Of a stretch of 64,000 nt of DNA, positions 1 through 8,744 are shown piece by piece (within the stretch, counting starts at the first letter, position 1; each line of letters opens with the position of its first letter). This DNA comes from Pseudoalteromonas sp. T1lg88 (lineage in GTDB: Bacteria; Pseudomonadota; Gammaproteobacteria; Enterobacterales; Alteromonadaceae): assembly GCF_002964765.1 (NCBI RefSeq), contig NZ_PQCF01000006.1, forward strand, positions 397,910 to 461,909, in the 5' to 3' direction. Below the pieces are notes generated by a model, which ran no database searches, was not told the DNA's origin, and saw only the letters and a program-made list of their open reading frames with translations. The position numbers and the translations under genes were made by a program.

Positions 1-868
1 CAGGCAACAGCACGGCAACCATGTCTGCGTCCTTCATCGCCTTCACACCTGCTTCATCCAGGTGCTCCAGGTGATCCGCCGACAATGCCTGATAACGCGC
101 GGCCAAGGCCGTGCCATGCATGTTAGATAACTGCTCGGCGTGCAGCTTTACATTAAAGCCCAGCTCTTTGGCACGCTTAAATACGCGCTCGGTCTGTGCC
201 TGATTAAAACCGACATTTTCACAAAAGACGTCAACCGCGGTGGCTAGTTTTTGCTGCGCTACCGCCGGCAGCATCTGCTCGCATACCAGATCGATATAAC
301 CATCGGCATCGCCCTTGTACTCAGGTGGCAGAGCATGAGCACCCAAGAAAGTGCTTTCGATATGCACTGGGTGGTGCTCCTGAAGCAGCGCCGCCACTTC
401 CAGCAACTTAATCTCGCTGGCCAAATCCAGACCATAGCCCGACTTGGTTTCCACCGTGGTAACACCCTCACGCATAAGTGCATCAAGACGCTGCTTGGCT
501 TTGGTAAAAAGCTCTTGTGGCTCGGCCGCACGCGTGGCGCGTACCGTGGTGGCAATACCGCCGCCTTGTTGAGCGATGCTTTCGTAGCTTTCGCCCTGCA
601 GACGACGCTCAAACTCCTGAGAGCGATTTCCACCGAAGATAATATGGGTGTGGCAGTCAACCAAGCCAGGCGTCAACCAGGCACCGCCAGCGGAGTACAC
701 GGGTAACGACAGCAGATCCACTTGTGGCATCTCAGCCATGGGGCCCACCCAAGCGATCTTATCGCCGCTTAGCAATACGGCGCCGTTTTCGATAATACCG
801 TAGTCATCATTTTCTGATGCAACCATGGTCGCGATATTGGCATCAATAATAACCTGATCAATTTGCAT
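1..868 (-). CDS. hutI: Imidazolonepropionase, partial (3' end outside window)
   Basis: HutI is a cytosolic metal-dependent amidohydrolase that opens 4-imidazolone-5-propionate to N-formimino-L-glutamate, the third step of histidine degradation. I read 289 codons from an ATG at 868 down to the window edge, so the C-terminal part is missing. The metal-binding motif [10 protein letters not shown] follows a strand typical of the family, and [27 protein letters not shown] and [12 protein letters not shown] match HutI closely. A HutC-like operator sits 24 bases upstream of the start. Identification is firm; only completeness is unknown. Confidence 0.93.
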   Translation of the reverse strand, partial: MQIDQVIIDANIATMVASENDDYGIIENGAVLLSGDKIAWVGPMAEMPQVDLLSLPVYSAGGAWLTPGLVDCHTHIIFGGNRSQEFERRLQGESYESIAQQGGGIATTVRATRAAEPQELFTKAKQRLDALMREGVTTVETKSGYGLDLASEIKLLEVAALLQEHHPVHIESTFLGAHALPPEYKGDADGYIDLVCEQMLPAVAQQKLATAVDVFCENVGFNQAQTERVFKRAKELGFNVKLHAEQLSNMHGTALAARYQALSADHLEHLDEAGVKAMKDADMVAVLLP

Positions 869-891
869 GCGGCTCTCCAAAATTAGCCCTA

Positions 892-905
892 CTTGTATAG
901 ACAAG
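892..905. promoter_or_regulatory. HutC-like operator upstream of hutI
   Basis: CTTGTATAGACAAG is a 14-base inverted repeat (CTTGT / ACAAG). It resembles HutC sites of Pseudomonas-type hut operons (CTTGTATGTACAAG). Its position just upstream of hutI suggests repression relieved by urocanate. hutC itself is not in the window. Confidence 0.6.
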
Positions 906-1041
906 AAAATATGCGCCATGTTACACAGCGCCCGTGGGCAGCGCAAAATTTATAGGCGCGACATAAAACCTGCGTTTACCGAGACTGTTAAGTTAATTGT
1001 GCAATTATCTTTGCACTTGCCTTTGCGCTTTGCTGCGCACC

Positions 1042-1803
1042 TTAGATATCGCGGCTGTAGGTAAAGCCAAGGGCCTGGATGGCGTTGCCATTTATCACTC
1101 GCGCCACCGCCTTTTCGGCGCTAAATTGTGGCATTTCACTTCCCAAACGCTGGCAATGCCCACGGTAGTAATCCTGTTTTGATGGGTGGCTTGGGTGTAC
1201 CAGATTATAAATAGGCTGCGCTTGTGGATAGTGTTGAATCAAGGTCAGAATGCCGGCTATTACATCATCGCGATGGACCATATTGACTACATCCTCAGCA
1301 TGGGAGGATAAGGTTTTACCGGCAACAAAGCGGCCGGGCTCCCGCTGCGGCCCAACCAGGCCGCCTAAACGCAAGACCTTGGCACCGCATGCCAACGCAA
1401 CTTGTTCCGCCTCGCTCAGACCTTGCTGACGCGCTGTTTCCAGCGTTAACGCACTGTGCTCATCATACTGGCCATTTTGTTGATCATAAATCCCGGTACT
1501 GGAGCACAACACAAAGCCTTTGCCCTTAAGTTCTTGATAGAGGGCCAAGGCCTGTTTCAGGCTTTGCTGATAATTACTGGGTTGGCGTCGGGCGCCCGGG
1601 CTCATGGCGCATACCCAATAAGCATCGGTGAGCGAGACATTGTGTACCAGGGTGCCGTCATCTTGCAGTGCAAACTGGCGCTCATGGGCTTGGGGCCCCA
1701 GCTCTCTGTGTGTAGCCTCTACCTGCCAGCCCTGAGCCAGAGCAGCTTGTGCCAAGGCCTCACCGAGCCAACCGGCGCCGATTATCACTAGTTTCTTATC
1801 CAT
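1042..1803 (-). CDS. SDR-family NAD(P)-dependent epimerase/dehydratase-like protein (YeeZ-like)
   Basis: The 253-residue product begins with a beta strand and the Rossmann dinucleotide-binding loop GAGWLG at residues 9-14. CSSTGIY near residue 105 corresponds to the Ser/Tyr region of extended SDRs, and LRLGGLVGPQREPGRF is the typical following block. It resembles the YeeZ group of NAD(P)-dependent epimerase-like proteins, whose substrate is not established. The gene lies on the same strand upstream of hutI but is separated from it by about 170 bases that carry the hut operator, so co-transcription is not implied. Confidence 0.7.
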   Translation of the reverse strand: MDKKLVIIGAGWLGEALAQAALAQGWQVEATHRELGPQAHERQFALQDDGTLVHNVSLTDAYWVCAMSPGARRQPSNYQQSLKQALALYQELKGKGFVLCSSTGIYDQQNGQYDEHSALTLETARQQGLSEAEQVALACGAKVLRLGGLVGPQREPGRFVAGKTLSSHAEDVVNMVHRDDVIAGILTLIQHYPQAQPIYNLVHPSHPSKQDYYRGHCQRLGSEMPQFSAEKAVARVINGNAIQALGFTYSRDI

Positions 1804-2090
1804 TTATTGCCACCATTTGCTGCAGGAGCCAAGCCGTGCAGCATATCTGATAGGGTTTATGCACATCATACTATTGCCGCCACAAAGCAAACAAGAGCCC
1901 CAATTATTGCTGCAGATCAACAAGCAGCCAGGGACTTTTATTTACACTGCCTAGGGTCTGTTGACCTTTGTTGTTTGTTTCTGCAGCAGTTTGTAGTGAA
2001 TTTATACAAGGCGGCACCTGTGTGGTGTAGTTATTCTACATAAACATGTAACAACACAGTAGAAATGCGCTACAAACGCTGCCCTGCGGG

Positions 2091-2267
2091 TTCATCTAAA
2101 CGCATCCTGCGCTGTGTTACTCGCCATGTACATAGGCGAGCAAGACCGAAGCAATGCTTCGCAGCTTAGCGAGGTGAGCGCATGGATGCGCGATGTAACC
2201 AAGCTTCATGGATGAATTTAACCACATGAATCAGTGATTATATTCATCAGAATGCGTTTAGATTGAA
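2091..2267. repeat. Inverted-repeat (MITE-like) intergenic element of about 177 bp
   Basis: The 525-base gap between the SDR gene and hemN holds no credible gene. It contains a block bounded by near-perfect terminal inverted repeats: TTCATCTAAACGCATCCTG (2091-2109), and the complement of 2248-2267, which reads TTCAATCTAAACGCATTCTG. Inside are further hairpins: CTCGCC/GGCGAG near 2130-2150, GAAGC/GCTTC near 2150-2163 and GCGCATGGATGCGC near 2178-2191. This nested palindromic layout suggests a small non-autonomous repeat or an RNA-folding repeat family. No target-site duplication was confirmed and no second copy was found in the window. Confidence 0.5.
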
Positions 2268-2328
2268 CATAAAGTAAACCGCAAAGATAAACAGACCCAA
2301 TTATCATTAACCAAAGTGGATATGCGTC

Positions 2329-3699
2329 GTGATCAAACAAGTGCAATGGCAAAGCCAGCTAATCAACAAATACAATGTCTCCGGGCCAAGATACACCTCT
2401 TACCCAACGGCCTTACAGTTGCAGCCCGGGGCCAATACGCAAACCCTGGTGCAAGCCTTACAGCGATGCCCCAGCGGCGGATTATCCCTGTATATTCATA
2501 TCCCCTTCTGTCATCAGCTGTGCTACTACTGCGGCTGCAACAAGGTAGTTACCCGCCATCAGCATAAAGCCGATTTGTATCTGGATTATCTGGGTAAAGA
2601 AATGGCCCTGCTGAGCGAGCATTGTCGCCACTTAAACGTACAGCAACTGCATTTAGGCGGTGGTACACCTACCTTCCTAGACACAGCGCAGATGGCACGT
2701 TTAATGGCCATGCTTGACCAGCACTTTCAGTTCGCCCAAGATGGCGAGCGCAGCATAGAGGTTGACCCCAGAGATTTGCCTCTGGAGCGCATCGATGAAT
2801 TGCAGCAGCTGGGCTTTAACCGCATCTCATTCGGCGTCCAGGACTTTAATGATGAGGTACAACTGGCGGTCAACCGCCCGCAATGTGCCAGTGAGGTCGA
2901 GGCCTTGGTGCGCCGCGCTAAAGAAGTGGGCTTTAATTCGGTTAATGTGGATATGATCTATGGTCTGCCGCTGCAAACGCCCGAATCCTTTGCTGTCTCC
3001 ATTGAGCGCCTATTGGATATAGGTCCGGATCGGGTATCGGTATTTAACTATGCGCACCTGCCGGACCTTTTCGCCGCACAGCGTAAGATCAAAGACGCCG
3101 ATCTGCCCGATGCCACGGCCAAACTCACCATGTTTAAACAAACTCTGGAGCGCATGATAGCGGCAGATTATCAATTTATCGGCATGGACCACTTTGCCAA
3201 GAAGGACGATGAGCTGGCCATAGCCCAGCGCGAAGGACATCTACATCGCAATTTCCAGGGTTACACCTTGGGTGGCGATCTGCCCTTACTCGGCCTTGGG
3301 GTGTCGGCCATTTCGCAATTACACGGACATATCATCCAAAACCAAAAAGAGCTGAAAAGCTACTATGGGGCTTTAGAGCAAAACCAGCTCAGCGCCTGCA
3401 AGGAAATCCATTTAAGCGCAGAAGACGAGCTAAGGGCGGCGGTGATCAAGCAGCTTATTTGCCACTTCGAGCTGGATATGGCGGCATTTTCAAAGCGCTA
3501 TGACTTCGATTTTAAAGAGCATTTTGCCGCTGAATTAGCACAGCTACAGGGCTTTATCGACGACGGTATGCTCACTATCGAGGACGATATCATAAGCATT
3601 AACGCCTCTGGCGTACTCTTTATTCGCATCATCTGCATGTGTTTCGATGCTTACCTGCAAAACCAGCTCAATCAGCAGCGCTTCTCGCGGGTGATCTGA
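2329..3699 (+). CDS. hemN: Oxygen-independent coproporphyrinogen III oxidase
   Basis: HemN is a radical SAM enzyme that decarboxylates coproporphyrinogen III to protoporphyrinogen IX without oxygen in haem synthesis. The 456-residue product (E. coli HemN is 457) has the cluster motif HIPFCHQLCYYCGC with cysteines 61, 65, 68 and 70, the SAM-binding LGGGTPT, and the family C-terminus ending SRVI. The start is a GTG at 2329, because the N-terminus SQLINKYNVSGPRYTSYPTA then aligns with the family. It is monocistronic and ends in a strong hairpin terminator. Confidence 0.96.
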   Translation: MIKQVQWQSQLINKYNVSGPRYTSYPTALQLQPGANTQTLVQALQRCPSGGLSLYIHIPFCHQLCYYCGCNKVVTRHQHKADLYLDYLGKEMALLSEHCRHLNVQQLHLGGGTPTFLDTAQMARLMAMLDQHFQFAQDGERSIEVDPRDLPLERIDELQQLGFNRISFGVQDFNDEVQLAVNRPQCASEVEALVRRAKEVGFNSVNVDMIYGLPLQTPESFAVSIERLLDIGPDRVSVFNYAHLPDLFAAQRKIKDADLPDATAKLTMFKQTLERMIAADYQFIGMDHFAKKDDELAIAQREGHLHRNFQGYTLGGDLPLLGLGVSAISQLHGHIIQNQKELKSYYGALEQNQLSACKEIHLSAEDELRAAVIKQLICHFELDMAAFSKRYDFDFKEHFAAELAQLQGFIDDGMLTIEDDIISINASGVLFIRIICMCFDAYLQNQLNQQRFSRVI

Positions 3700-3713
3700 A
3701 AACGCTAGACAGC

Positions 3714-3741
3714 AAAAAGCCGCCAAGAGGCGGCTTTTTTT
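3714..3741. terminator. Rho-independent terminator between hemN and the DUF2489 gene
   Basis: An 11-bp stem (AAAAAGCCGCC, loop AAGA, GGCGGCTTTTT) is followed by a T run. A-run and T-run flank both sides, so it can serve hemN (+) and the convergent yihI-DUF2489 transcript (-). Confidence 0.9.
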
Positions 3742-3773
3742 GTGAACATGTTTGCCATGTATGGCACAAATAG

Positions 3774-4274
3774 CTACATAAATACGTGTTTGCTATTTGG
3801 GTCTGCATCAAAATGCATGACCAGCTTTTCGCTGTCGGCCAGGATCTGCTCTTCAAGCTCCTGCTCTTTACGCCAGCGGGCACTGTCCTGCTTAAAAATT
3901 TCCTTTTTCGAGTACTTCTTGCGGGCCTCATGAGTCGGCAAGTCTTTCACCGCCTCATACATGGCAAACACACCCGGATATTCCTCTTCCAGGTTAGCTT
4001 CCTGCGCCTTGCTGTGTTGGCTCATCAACACCCATACTCGCAAGCAACCCTCTGAGTATTCGCACTGCCCCTCTTTCATCGCCTTGGCGATCAGGTTAAT
4101 GCTATCGCTCAGTTTGGCGTTACGGGCGGCACGTTTTTTTGCGTATTCGGCCTGTTGTTTTGCCAAGCGCTGATTTTGCTCACGCACCTGCCACAATAAG
4201 CGACCGGCATAAAAAGCCAGGGCGGCAATGATCAAGGCGCCAAAAATTAGAGCTATGATCCAGGGGCCACTCAT
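3774..4274 (-). CDS. DUF2489 membrane-anchored protein
   Basis: This 166-residue protein has one N-terminal transmembrane segment (about residues 5-28), then a charged helical region rich in Lys, Arg and Gln, and a cytoplasmic domain containing ECLRV-type Cys residues and the ALKDLPTH-like DUF2489 block. The function of DUF2489 is unknown. Its start ATG overlaps the stop of yihI by four bases, so the two are translationally coupled. The same pairing with yihI is familiar from Shewanella-type genomes. Confidence 0.75.
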   Translation of the reverse strand: MSGPWIIALIFGALIIAALAFYAGRLLWQVREQNQRLAKQQAEYAKKRAARNAKLSDSINLIAKAMKEGQCEYSEGCLRVWVLMSQHSKAQEANLEEEYPGVFAMYEAVKDLPTHEARKKYSKKEIFKQDSARWRKEQELEEQILADSEKLVMHFDADPNSKHVFM

Positions 4275-4846
4275 TTTTCGTCCTCGTCATCAAGCCATTC
4301 ATTGGCCAGAGAGTCATTCATATAGTCATCAAGCAAGTCTTCATCATCCTCGAAGTCGTCATCATCCAAACCGAGGATTTCACATAGCTGCTGATGACGC
4401 TCAACCTTGGCATTAAAGTACTTAGCATCTTTACCTTGCAGGATCTCGCCATTGTCGTGACGGTCGATCAAGGCCAACAGACGCTCATCGGACTCTAACT
4501 GCTCCAATTCTTGTTCAGGCGTCAACTCCGGCTCTTTGTAGGTGCTAAGTACCGCTTGTGGTTTCAGATCTTTACGCACCTGCGGCTTTTGCGGTTGCGC
4601 CGTTGTGACCTCAGGGGTCAGGCTTACCGGCTTTTTACTGCCAACGCGATTATCACCGCTGGCACTGCCCTTGGCCTCTGTGGTTTCCACCTTCAGTAGC
4701 TGGGAGTTACGGTTACCCGCCTGGGCACCCTTGGTCTTTTTCTTGGCGCGCAGCTCTTTTAGCGCACGAAGCTCTCTTAATTTGTCTTTACTTAAGCGCG
4801 CGGTGCCATTATTAATGACTTTGCGTGACTTTTTCTTTCTGGTCAT
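4271..4846 (-). CDS. yihI: YihI, Der GTPase-activating protein
   Basis: YihI stimulates the GTPase Der (EngA) and so modulates 50S ribosome assembly. The 191-residue sequence starts MTRKKKSRK and has a strongly basic N-terminal tail with R/K-rich repeats (about residues 1-45), a variable linker, and a C-terminal acidic domain (LDRLLALIDRHDNGE-like, then DDDDFEDDEDLLDDYM) as in YihI. It overlaps the DUF2489 gene downstream. Like E. coli yihI, it sits close to a csr regulatory RNA and engB. Confidence 0.87.
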   Translation of the reverse strand: MTRKKKSRKVINNGTARLSKDKLRELRALKELRAKKKTKGAQAGNRNSQLLKVETTEAKGSASGDNRVGSKKPVSLTPEVTTAQPQKPQVRKDLKPQAVLSTYKEPELTPEQELEQLESDERLLALIDRHDNGEILQGKDAKYFNAKVERHQQLCEILGLDDDDFEDDEDLLDDYMNDSLANEWLDDEDEK

Positions 4847-4854
4847 AGCATTCT

Positions 4855-5502
4855 CTAGCTTGCGGGCTTTGTTAAAAAGATGACATCGGCCGCGATAAAT
4901 TCAAGGGTTAATCCAAAACGCTCAGCAATATAAGCAAAGGTTTCTTTGCTATAAAAGGCAATGTGCGTTGGATCATTTTTGTAATGCCAGGTAGCAAAGC
5001 GTTGTACATCGATCACCAATTTTGTCATTAACGCTAACGTCCCACCTGGGCGTAATAATTCTAGCCACAAGTGCAACTGCTGCTGCGGTTGTGCTAGGTG
5101 CTCGATCACTTCGGTACTACAAACGAAGTCATAGCGAGCCTGTAATACCTCTTGTTGAGGCTGGTAGTACAGATCATATAAGGCCACTGTGTGCCCCTGC
5201 TCTCGCAGCATGCTTGCCAATAGTGGCGCCGGGCCACAGCCAAAATCCAAACCTGAACTGGCCGTCGACAAACGCTCATTTAAGGGCGTAAAGATCCGTG
5301 TCAGAAAGCGGCGATAACCTTCATCATTGAGGTCATTCTCGTGCTGATCATAAATGGCTTTTTCATCCGCTGCGCTGAGGTGCTGAGGTGCTGCCACAAA
5401 CACTAAGGCGCAACTGGCACATTGCCAATAGTCGCGTACTTTATCTTGATGATAATGGCTGATTTGCGCACTGTTGCACAAGGGGCAGGAGATCGCTTTC
5501 AT
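4855..5502 (-). CDS. Class I SAM-dependent methyltransferase with N-terminal zinc ribbon
   Basis: About 215 residues from the ATG at 5502 (MKAISCPLC). The N-terminus carries CPLC and CASC pairs, likely a zinc ribbon. A methyltransferase fold follows, with motif I LDFGCGPAP, VCSTEVIEHL (motif II/post-II) and LRPGGTLALMT (motif III). The substrate is unknown. An in-frame extension up to 5574 would run through the csr terminator hairpin at 5532-5556, so I chose the internal ATG. The gene lies 8 bases upstream of yihI on the same strand. Confidence 0.78.
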   Translation of the reverse strand: MKAISCPLCNSAQISHYHQDKVRDYWQCASCALVFVAAPQHLSAADEKAIYDQHENDLNDEGYRRFLTRIFTPLNERLSTASSGLDFGCGPAPLLASMLREQGHTVALYDLYYQPQQEVLQARYDFVCSTEVIEHLAQPQQQLHLWLELLRPGGTLALMTKLVIDVQRFATWHYKNDPTHIAFYSKETFAYIAERFGLTLEFIAADVIFLTKPAS

Positions 5503-5523
5503 GGTGCGCATTGTAACAGGACA

Positions 5524-5804
5524 AATAAAAAGGCGGTAGAGCAAAACTCTACCGCCGGATAACTCGAGCGCCAACTACTAATTGGACACTTCTCCCTTCG
5601 ACTTTTATCAGTCTGTATTTATTATTTTTATTATTATTACTTTCCGTATTGTTGTTATTTTTCTTCCGTGTGGTGTTTTATTTTTCTCGGTCTTCCTAAC
5701 GCTTTCTACTTCTTCCTTGTGGTGCATCTATTGATGCTCCCCTAGCGCACTAGCTTGTCGCGCTTCCTATGCTCTGATCCCTGTTGTAATTCTTTGTTGC
5801 GACA
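5524..5804 (-). ncRNA. csrB/csrC-like: CsrB/CsrC-type CsrA-sequestering small RNA
   Basis: Read on the minus strand, this roughly 280-nt stretch has no ORF and carries at least eight GGA motifs spaced along A-rich linkers (AGGGGA, AAGGAAG, TAGGAAG, ACGGAAG, ACGGAAA, AAGGGAG and others). It ends in a perfect 10-bp hairpin (GGCGGTAGAG / CTCTACCGCC, 5532-5556) with a T run. That is the signature of CsrB/CsrC RNAs, which titrate the translational regulator CsrA. E. coli csrC likewise lies between yihA (engB) and yihI, the same neighbourhood as here. The 5' end is inferred from a promoter at 5811-5838. Confidence 0.82.
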
Positions 5805-5810
5805 GCAGAT

Positions 5811-5838
5811 AATTTACTGACTCATAAATTAGTTACAA
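5811..5838 (-). promoter_or_regulatory. Predicted sigma-70 promoter of the csr RNA, overlapped by a palindrome
   Basis: On the minus strand TTGTAA (5838-5833), a 16-base spacer and TAAATT (5816-5811) form a plausible -35/-10 pair. A perfect 22-bp palindrome (TAAATTAGTT-GT-AACTAATTTA, 5825-5846) covers the -35 box, so a repressor or activator could act there. Confidence 0.5.
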
Positions 5839-5962
5839 CTAATTTATAACTTTTTTATTAAAAAACACTAATTCAGTTATAGCTAACACTAGCTTTTTCA
5901 TTAGGTTAGCATCACCCGAACATTAAATTTGAGTAATAGCTCACATGCATATATGGTCAATG

Positions 5963-5980
5963 TCCTACAGGAAAGTAGGA
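5963..5980. promoter_or_regulatory. 18-bp palindrome upstream of csr RNA, possible UvrY/GacA-type site
   Basis: TCCTAC-N6-GTAGGA is a perfect 6+6+6 inverted repeat about 160 bp upstream of the predicted csr transcription start. GacA/UvrY/VarA boxes have the same geometry (TGTAAG-N6-CTTACA) and lie far upstream of csrB genes. The half-sites differ from that consensus, so the assignment rests on position and symmetry only. Confidence 0.35.
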
Positions 5981-6004
5981 AATATCCCTAGGTTAGACTA
6001 CCCA

Positions 6005-6033
6005 CAAAAAAAGCAGCTAATGCTGCTTTTTTT
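6005..6033. terminator. Terminator downstream of cytochrome c4 gene
   Basis: AAAAAAAGCAGC, loop TAAT, GCTGCTTTTTTT. A 12-bp stem with A/T tracts on both sides sits 18 bases past the cytochrome c4 stop on the minus strand. Confidence 0.88.
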
Positions 6034-6050
6034 AAATACTTAACCAATGC

Positions 6051-6683
6051 TTAGTGAAGGCCACCAAGATATTTAGAAAGTACTTCAATATCTTTGTCCG
6101 TTAGCTTCATAGCGATATCACGCATCATGCCGTTGTGATCATTACCACGAACGCCGCTGCGGAATTTTTCTAACTGGCTCTTGATGTACTCAGGGTGCTG
6201 GAATGACACCTTAGGGAAACCTGCCAGTGAGGTACCGTTACCACGAGGACCATGGCAAGCTGCACAAGCTGGAATACCACGCTCGGCATCACCGGCTTTG
6301 TAAAGCTGTTGACCAACTGCTACTACATCTTCAGGAGTCGAGCCTTCAGACATATTTAATGACGCGAAGTAAGCAGCCAAGTCTTTCATATCTTGGTCGC
6401 TCAGTGGCATAGCCATACCACTCATTACCGGATCCATACGACCCTCTTTGCCCCCAGAGATCATGCCTACTTTGAATTCTTTCAATTGCTTGTAGATGTA
6501 CTCGGCATGCTGACCCGCAATCTTGGGGTACATAGTGACAGGCGCGTTACCATCTGGGCCGTGACAAGCAGCACAAGTTGCCGATTTGTCTTTACCAGCG
6601 TTAATATCGCCATCGAATGCTGCCGCGTTGTTTGCACTCAACACACCAACCAGCATAGTTAAAGATAAAACTAATTTCTTCAT
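6051..6683 (-). CDS. Cytochrome c4, di-haem periplasmic electron carrier
   Basis: The 210-residue product has a signal peptide (MKKLVLSLTMLVGVLSANNAAA) and two tandem homologous c-type domains, each with a CAACHGP haem-binding motif and a downstream methionine-bearing segment (MDPVMSGMAMPLSDQD; MMRDIAMKLTDKD). Cytochrome c4 passes electrons from the bc1 complex to terminal oxidases in the periplasm. It is monocistronic with its own terminator, and its proximity to engB is typical of gammaproteobacteria. Confidence 0.93.
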   Translation of the reverse strand: MKKLVLSLTMLVGVLSANNAAAFDGDINAGKDKSATCAACHGPDGNAPVTMYPKIAGQHAEYIYKQLKEFKVGMISGGKEGRMDPVMSGMAMPLSDQDMKDLAAYFASLNMSEGSTPEDVVAVGQQLYKAGDAERGIPACAACHGPRGNGTSLAGFPKVSFQHPEYIKSQLEKFRSGVRGNDHNGMMRDIAMKLTDKDIEVLSKYLGGLH

Positions 6684-6938
6684 GGTAAATTCTCTGTTCC
6701 AGACCCTGTATTCAAATACAATCGTTTCGATGCAATGGCATTATTCTACACGATAAAAATTTCTCTGGCACGTTTTCTACCCATATTAAACTTATAAAAA
6801 GCGGGGTTTTAAGGAAAAAAAGTGATGCAAACCAGATTTAAATCAATTTATCCTGCGCTTGTAGAGCCTTTAGGTTCACCCCAATCTGATATAAAATAGC
6901 CTTTAGATCAGTTTCGAGCCCCCACTTCAGGAGTCAAT

Positions 6939-7586
6939 GTGGCAAAATCACGTGTCAATTACACCCAAGCGCAATTCATTACCAGCGCTCCGGATATCAC
7001 TAAGTTACCGGAAGATACTGGTATTGAAATCGCTTTTGCTGGGCGTTCTAACGCAGGTAAATCTAGCTCGCTCAATACCCTGACCGAGCAAAAATTGGCG
7101 CGTACCAGTAAAACTCCCGGCCGTACTCAGTTAATCAATGCCTTTGCCTTAGGCGAAGATCAGCGTTTGATCGACTTGCCCGGTTATGGTTTTGCCAAGG
7201 TACCGCTGGAAATGAAAAAGAAGTGGCAAAAATCTTTGGGTGAGTACCTGCAAAAACGCCAAAGCCTTAAGGGCCTGGTGGTACTGATGGATATTCGCCA
7301 CCCGTTAAAAGATTTGGACAGACAGCTTATTGAGTGGGCCAGCGGCAGCGGTATTCCGGTGTTGGCACTGCTTACCAAGGCCGATAAATTCAAACAAGGC
7401 AAGCGCAACTCAGAAGTACTTAAGGTACGCCGAGAGCTTGCCGAGGTGTCTGAATTAATCAAGGTGCATGCCTTTTCATCCCTTAAAGGCACAGGCCTGA
7501 ACGAACTACAAAAACAGCTCGACGAGTGGTTTTTGGGCCCGGTTCAGGTTAATCCGCCGAGCGAAAACGAAGCCGCTCCGGAATAA
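6939..7586 (+). CDS. engB: Ribosome biogenesis GTP-binding protein EngB (YsxC/YihA)
   Basis: EngB is an essential TRAFAC-class GTPase for late 50S subunit assembly. The 215 residues show the G1 loop [10 protein letters not shown]2 TPGRTQ, G3 DLPGYGFA and G4 TKADK, all in order. A GTG start at 6939 preceded by CAGGAG gives the family N-terminus ([19 protein letters not shown]). The last 43 bases overlap the 3' end of the convergent DUF1285 gene. Confidence 0.94.
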   Translation: MAKSRVNYTQAQFITSAPDITKLPEDTGIEIAFAGRSNAGKSSSLNTLTEQKLARTSKTPGRTQLINAFALGEDQRLIDLPGYGFAKVPLEMKKKWQKSLGEYLQKRQSLKGLVVLMDIRHPLKDLDRQLIEWASGSGIPVLALLTKADKFKQGKRNSEVLKVRRELAEVSELIKVHAFSSLKGTGLNELQKQLDEWFLGPVQVNPPSENEAAPE

Positions 7587-8101
7587 AGCATAAACTCCTG
7601 CTGCGTGGTCTCAATCAATTCCTGAGCCCACGCATAAAATACCGCCCGCGAAATCTTCGCCTCGACATTATGAGGCAACTGCAAATAAGGCACTTGCTGG
7701 CCTTGTGCATCCTGATGCAACACCAAGGGATGTGTTTCTCCAACAATAAATTCACGGCCTATATTATCGCGGCAGATCAGCAGCGGATGATGTGTGTCAT
7801 GCTCGGGCAACTCTTGCAGGCGCCAATCAACAATCAACAAAGGCGCATCGGCTACGCTGATGGCCATTTTCTCAACCGGCGTTTTTAGGTAATACTGATC
7901 CTGCTCACGACACAGCACCTTGGCAAAAAGTTGCACCAGGGGCAAACGCTTAATCGCACTGCCTTGATGGTGCCAAATGCCGTCGGCGCTGATATGAATA
8001 TCAATGGCGCCGCAATGCTGCGGCTGCCACTGCTCCATCGGCGCGCTTTGCTGTTCGATCAAGCGCGACAAGGAAGCTAAGGGGTCGTTATTTTGACTCA
8101 T
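7544..8101 (-). CDS. DUF1285 family protein
   Basis: This 185-residue soluble protein resembles the DUF1285 family (two-domain beta-rich proteins of unknown function), with the blocks [20 protein letters not shown] near the N-terminus and [20 protein letters not shown] in the middle. It overlaps yceI upstream by 14 bases, suggesting one transcript. It converges with engB, sharing 43 bases of coding sequence on opposite strands. Confidence 0.75.
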   Translation of the reverse strand: MSQNNDPLASLSRLIEQQSAPMEQWQPQHCGAIDIHISADGIWHHQGSAIKRLPLVQLFAKVLCREQDQYYLKTPVEKMAISVADAPLLIVDWRLQELPEHDTHHPLLICRDNIGREFIVGETHPLVLHQDAQGQQVPYLQLPHNVEAKISRAVFYAWAQELIETTQQEFMLYSGAASFSLGGLT

Positions 8102-8675
8102 TCAGGGTCAGCACAAAGGAGACCGGCACGGCGCGGGTAATGGATTTCAACCCGGCCACTTTTTGCAACTCGTCAATGCCCGAGGTCAGGGCAAAATCAG
8201 CAGGCTTTACCAATACAGGTGCCATTGAACTTACCTGGATATTATTGTTTTTATCCAAGCTGGCCAGCAGGTCGATATTAACGGTTTGCGTTTTCCCATG
8301 CAGGCTGACGGTCGCATCCAGGTTGGCTTGCGCGCTACCTTGTTGCTTAAGCTCGGCCAAAAGCGCTTTAACATCCGCCTGCAAAGTTAATGCAGGAAAT
8401 TCTACGGTGTTAAATAACATCTTCTGCATGCGCTCGTTGCGAATAGGGATCTGCGTTTCCACGCTGGCCAGGTCGATAGTTAAATTAAACTGACCGGCGT
8501 CGCTCAACACCCCGGAAATCTGCTTAAAGTAATGATTTTCTGCTATTTGGTTATTCTTAACGGAAACAAAATTCACACGGCTTTGGTCATTGGCCACCTG
8601 CCAATCGGCATGAGCCTGAGCACCAGCAAATAGAGCAGTGGTAACCAAAAGTGTACGAGTAATAGAATTAAACAT
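8088..8675 (-). CDS. YceI-family periplasmic lipid-binding-like protein
   Basis: The 195-residue product has a signal peptide (MFNSITRTLLVTTALFAGAQAHA) followed by DWQVANDQSRVNFVSVKN, the start of the YceI lipocalin-like fold. The family is periplasmic and binds isoprenoid-type ligands in characterised members; the ligand here is unknown. IPIRNERMQKMLFNTVEFP is the conserved middle block. It overlaps the downstream DUF1285 gene. The leader region holds a terminator at 8745-8776 belonging to an upstream minus-strand transcript. Confidence 0.82.
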   Translation of the reverse strand: MFNSITRTLLVTTALFAGAQAHADWQVANDQSRVNFVSVKNNQIAENHYFKQISGVLSDAGQFNLTIDLASVETQIPIRNERMQKMLFNTVEFPALTLQADVKALLAELKQQGSAQANLDATVSLHGKTQTVNIDLLASLDKNNNIQVSSMAPVLVKPADFALTSGIDELQKVAGLKSITRAVPVSFVLTLNESK

Positions 8676-8744
8676 AACGCAGTTCCTTAATTAGCGGGAT
8701 GAACCCTGAGTGTAATTCAGTTAACGGCGAAAGTTAATATAGGA

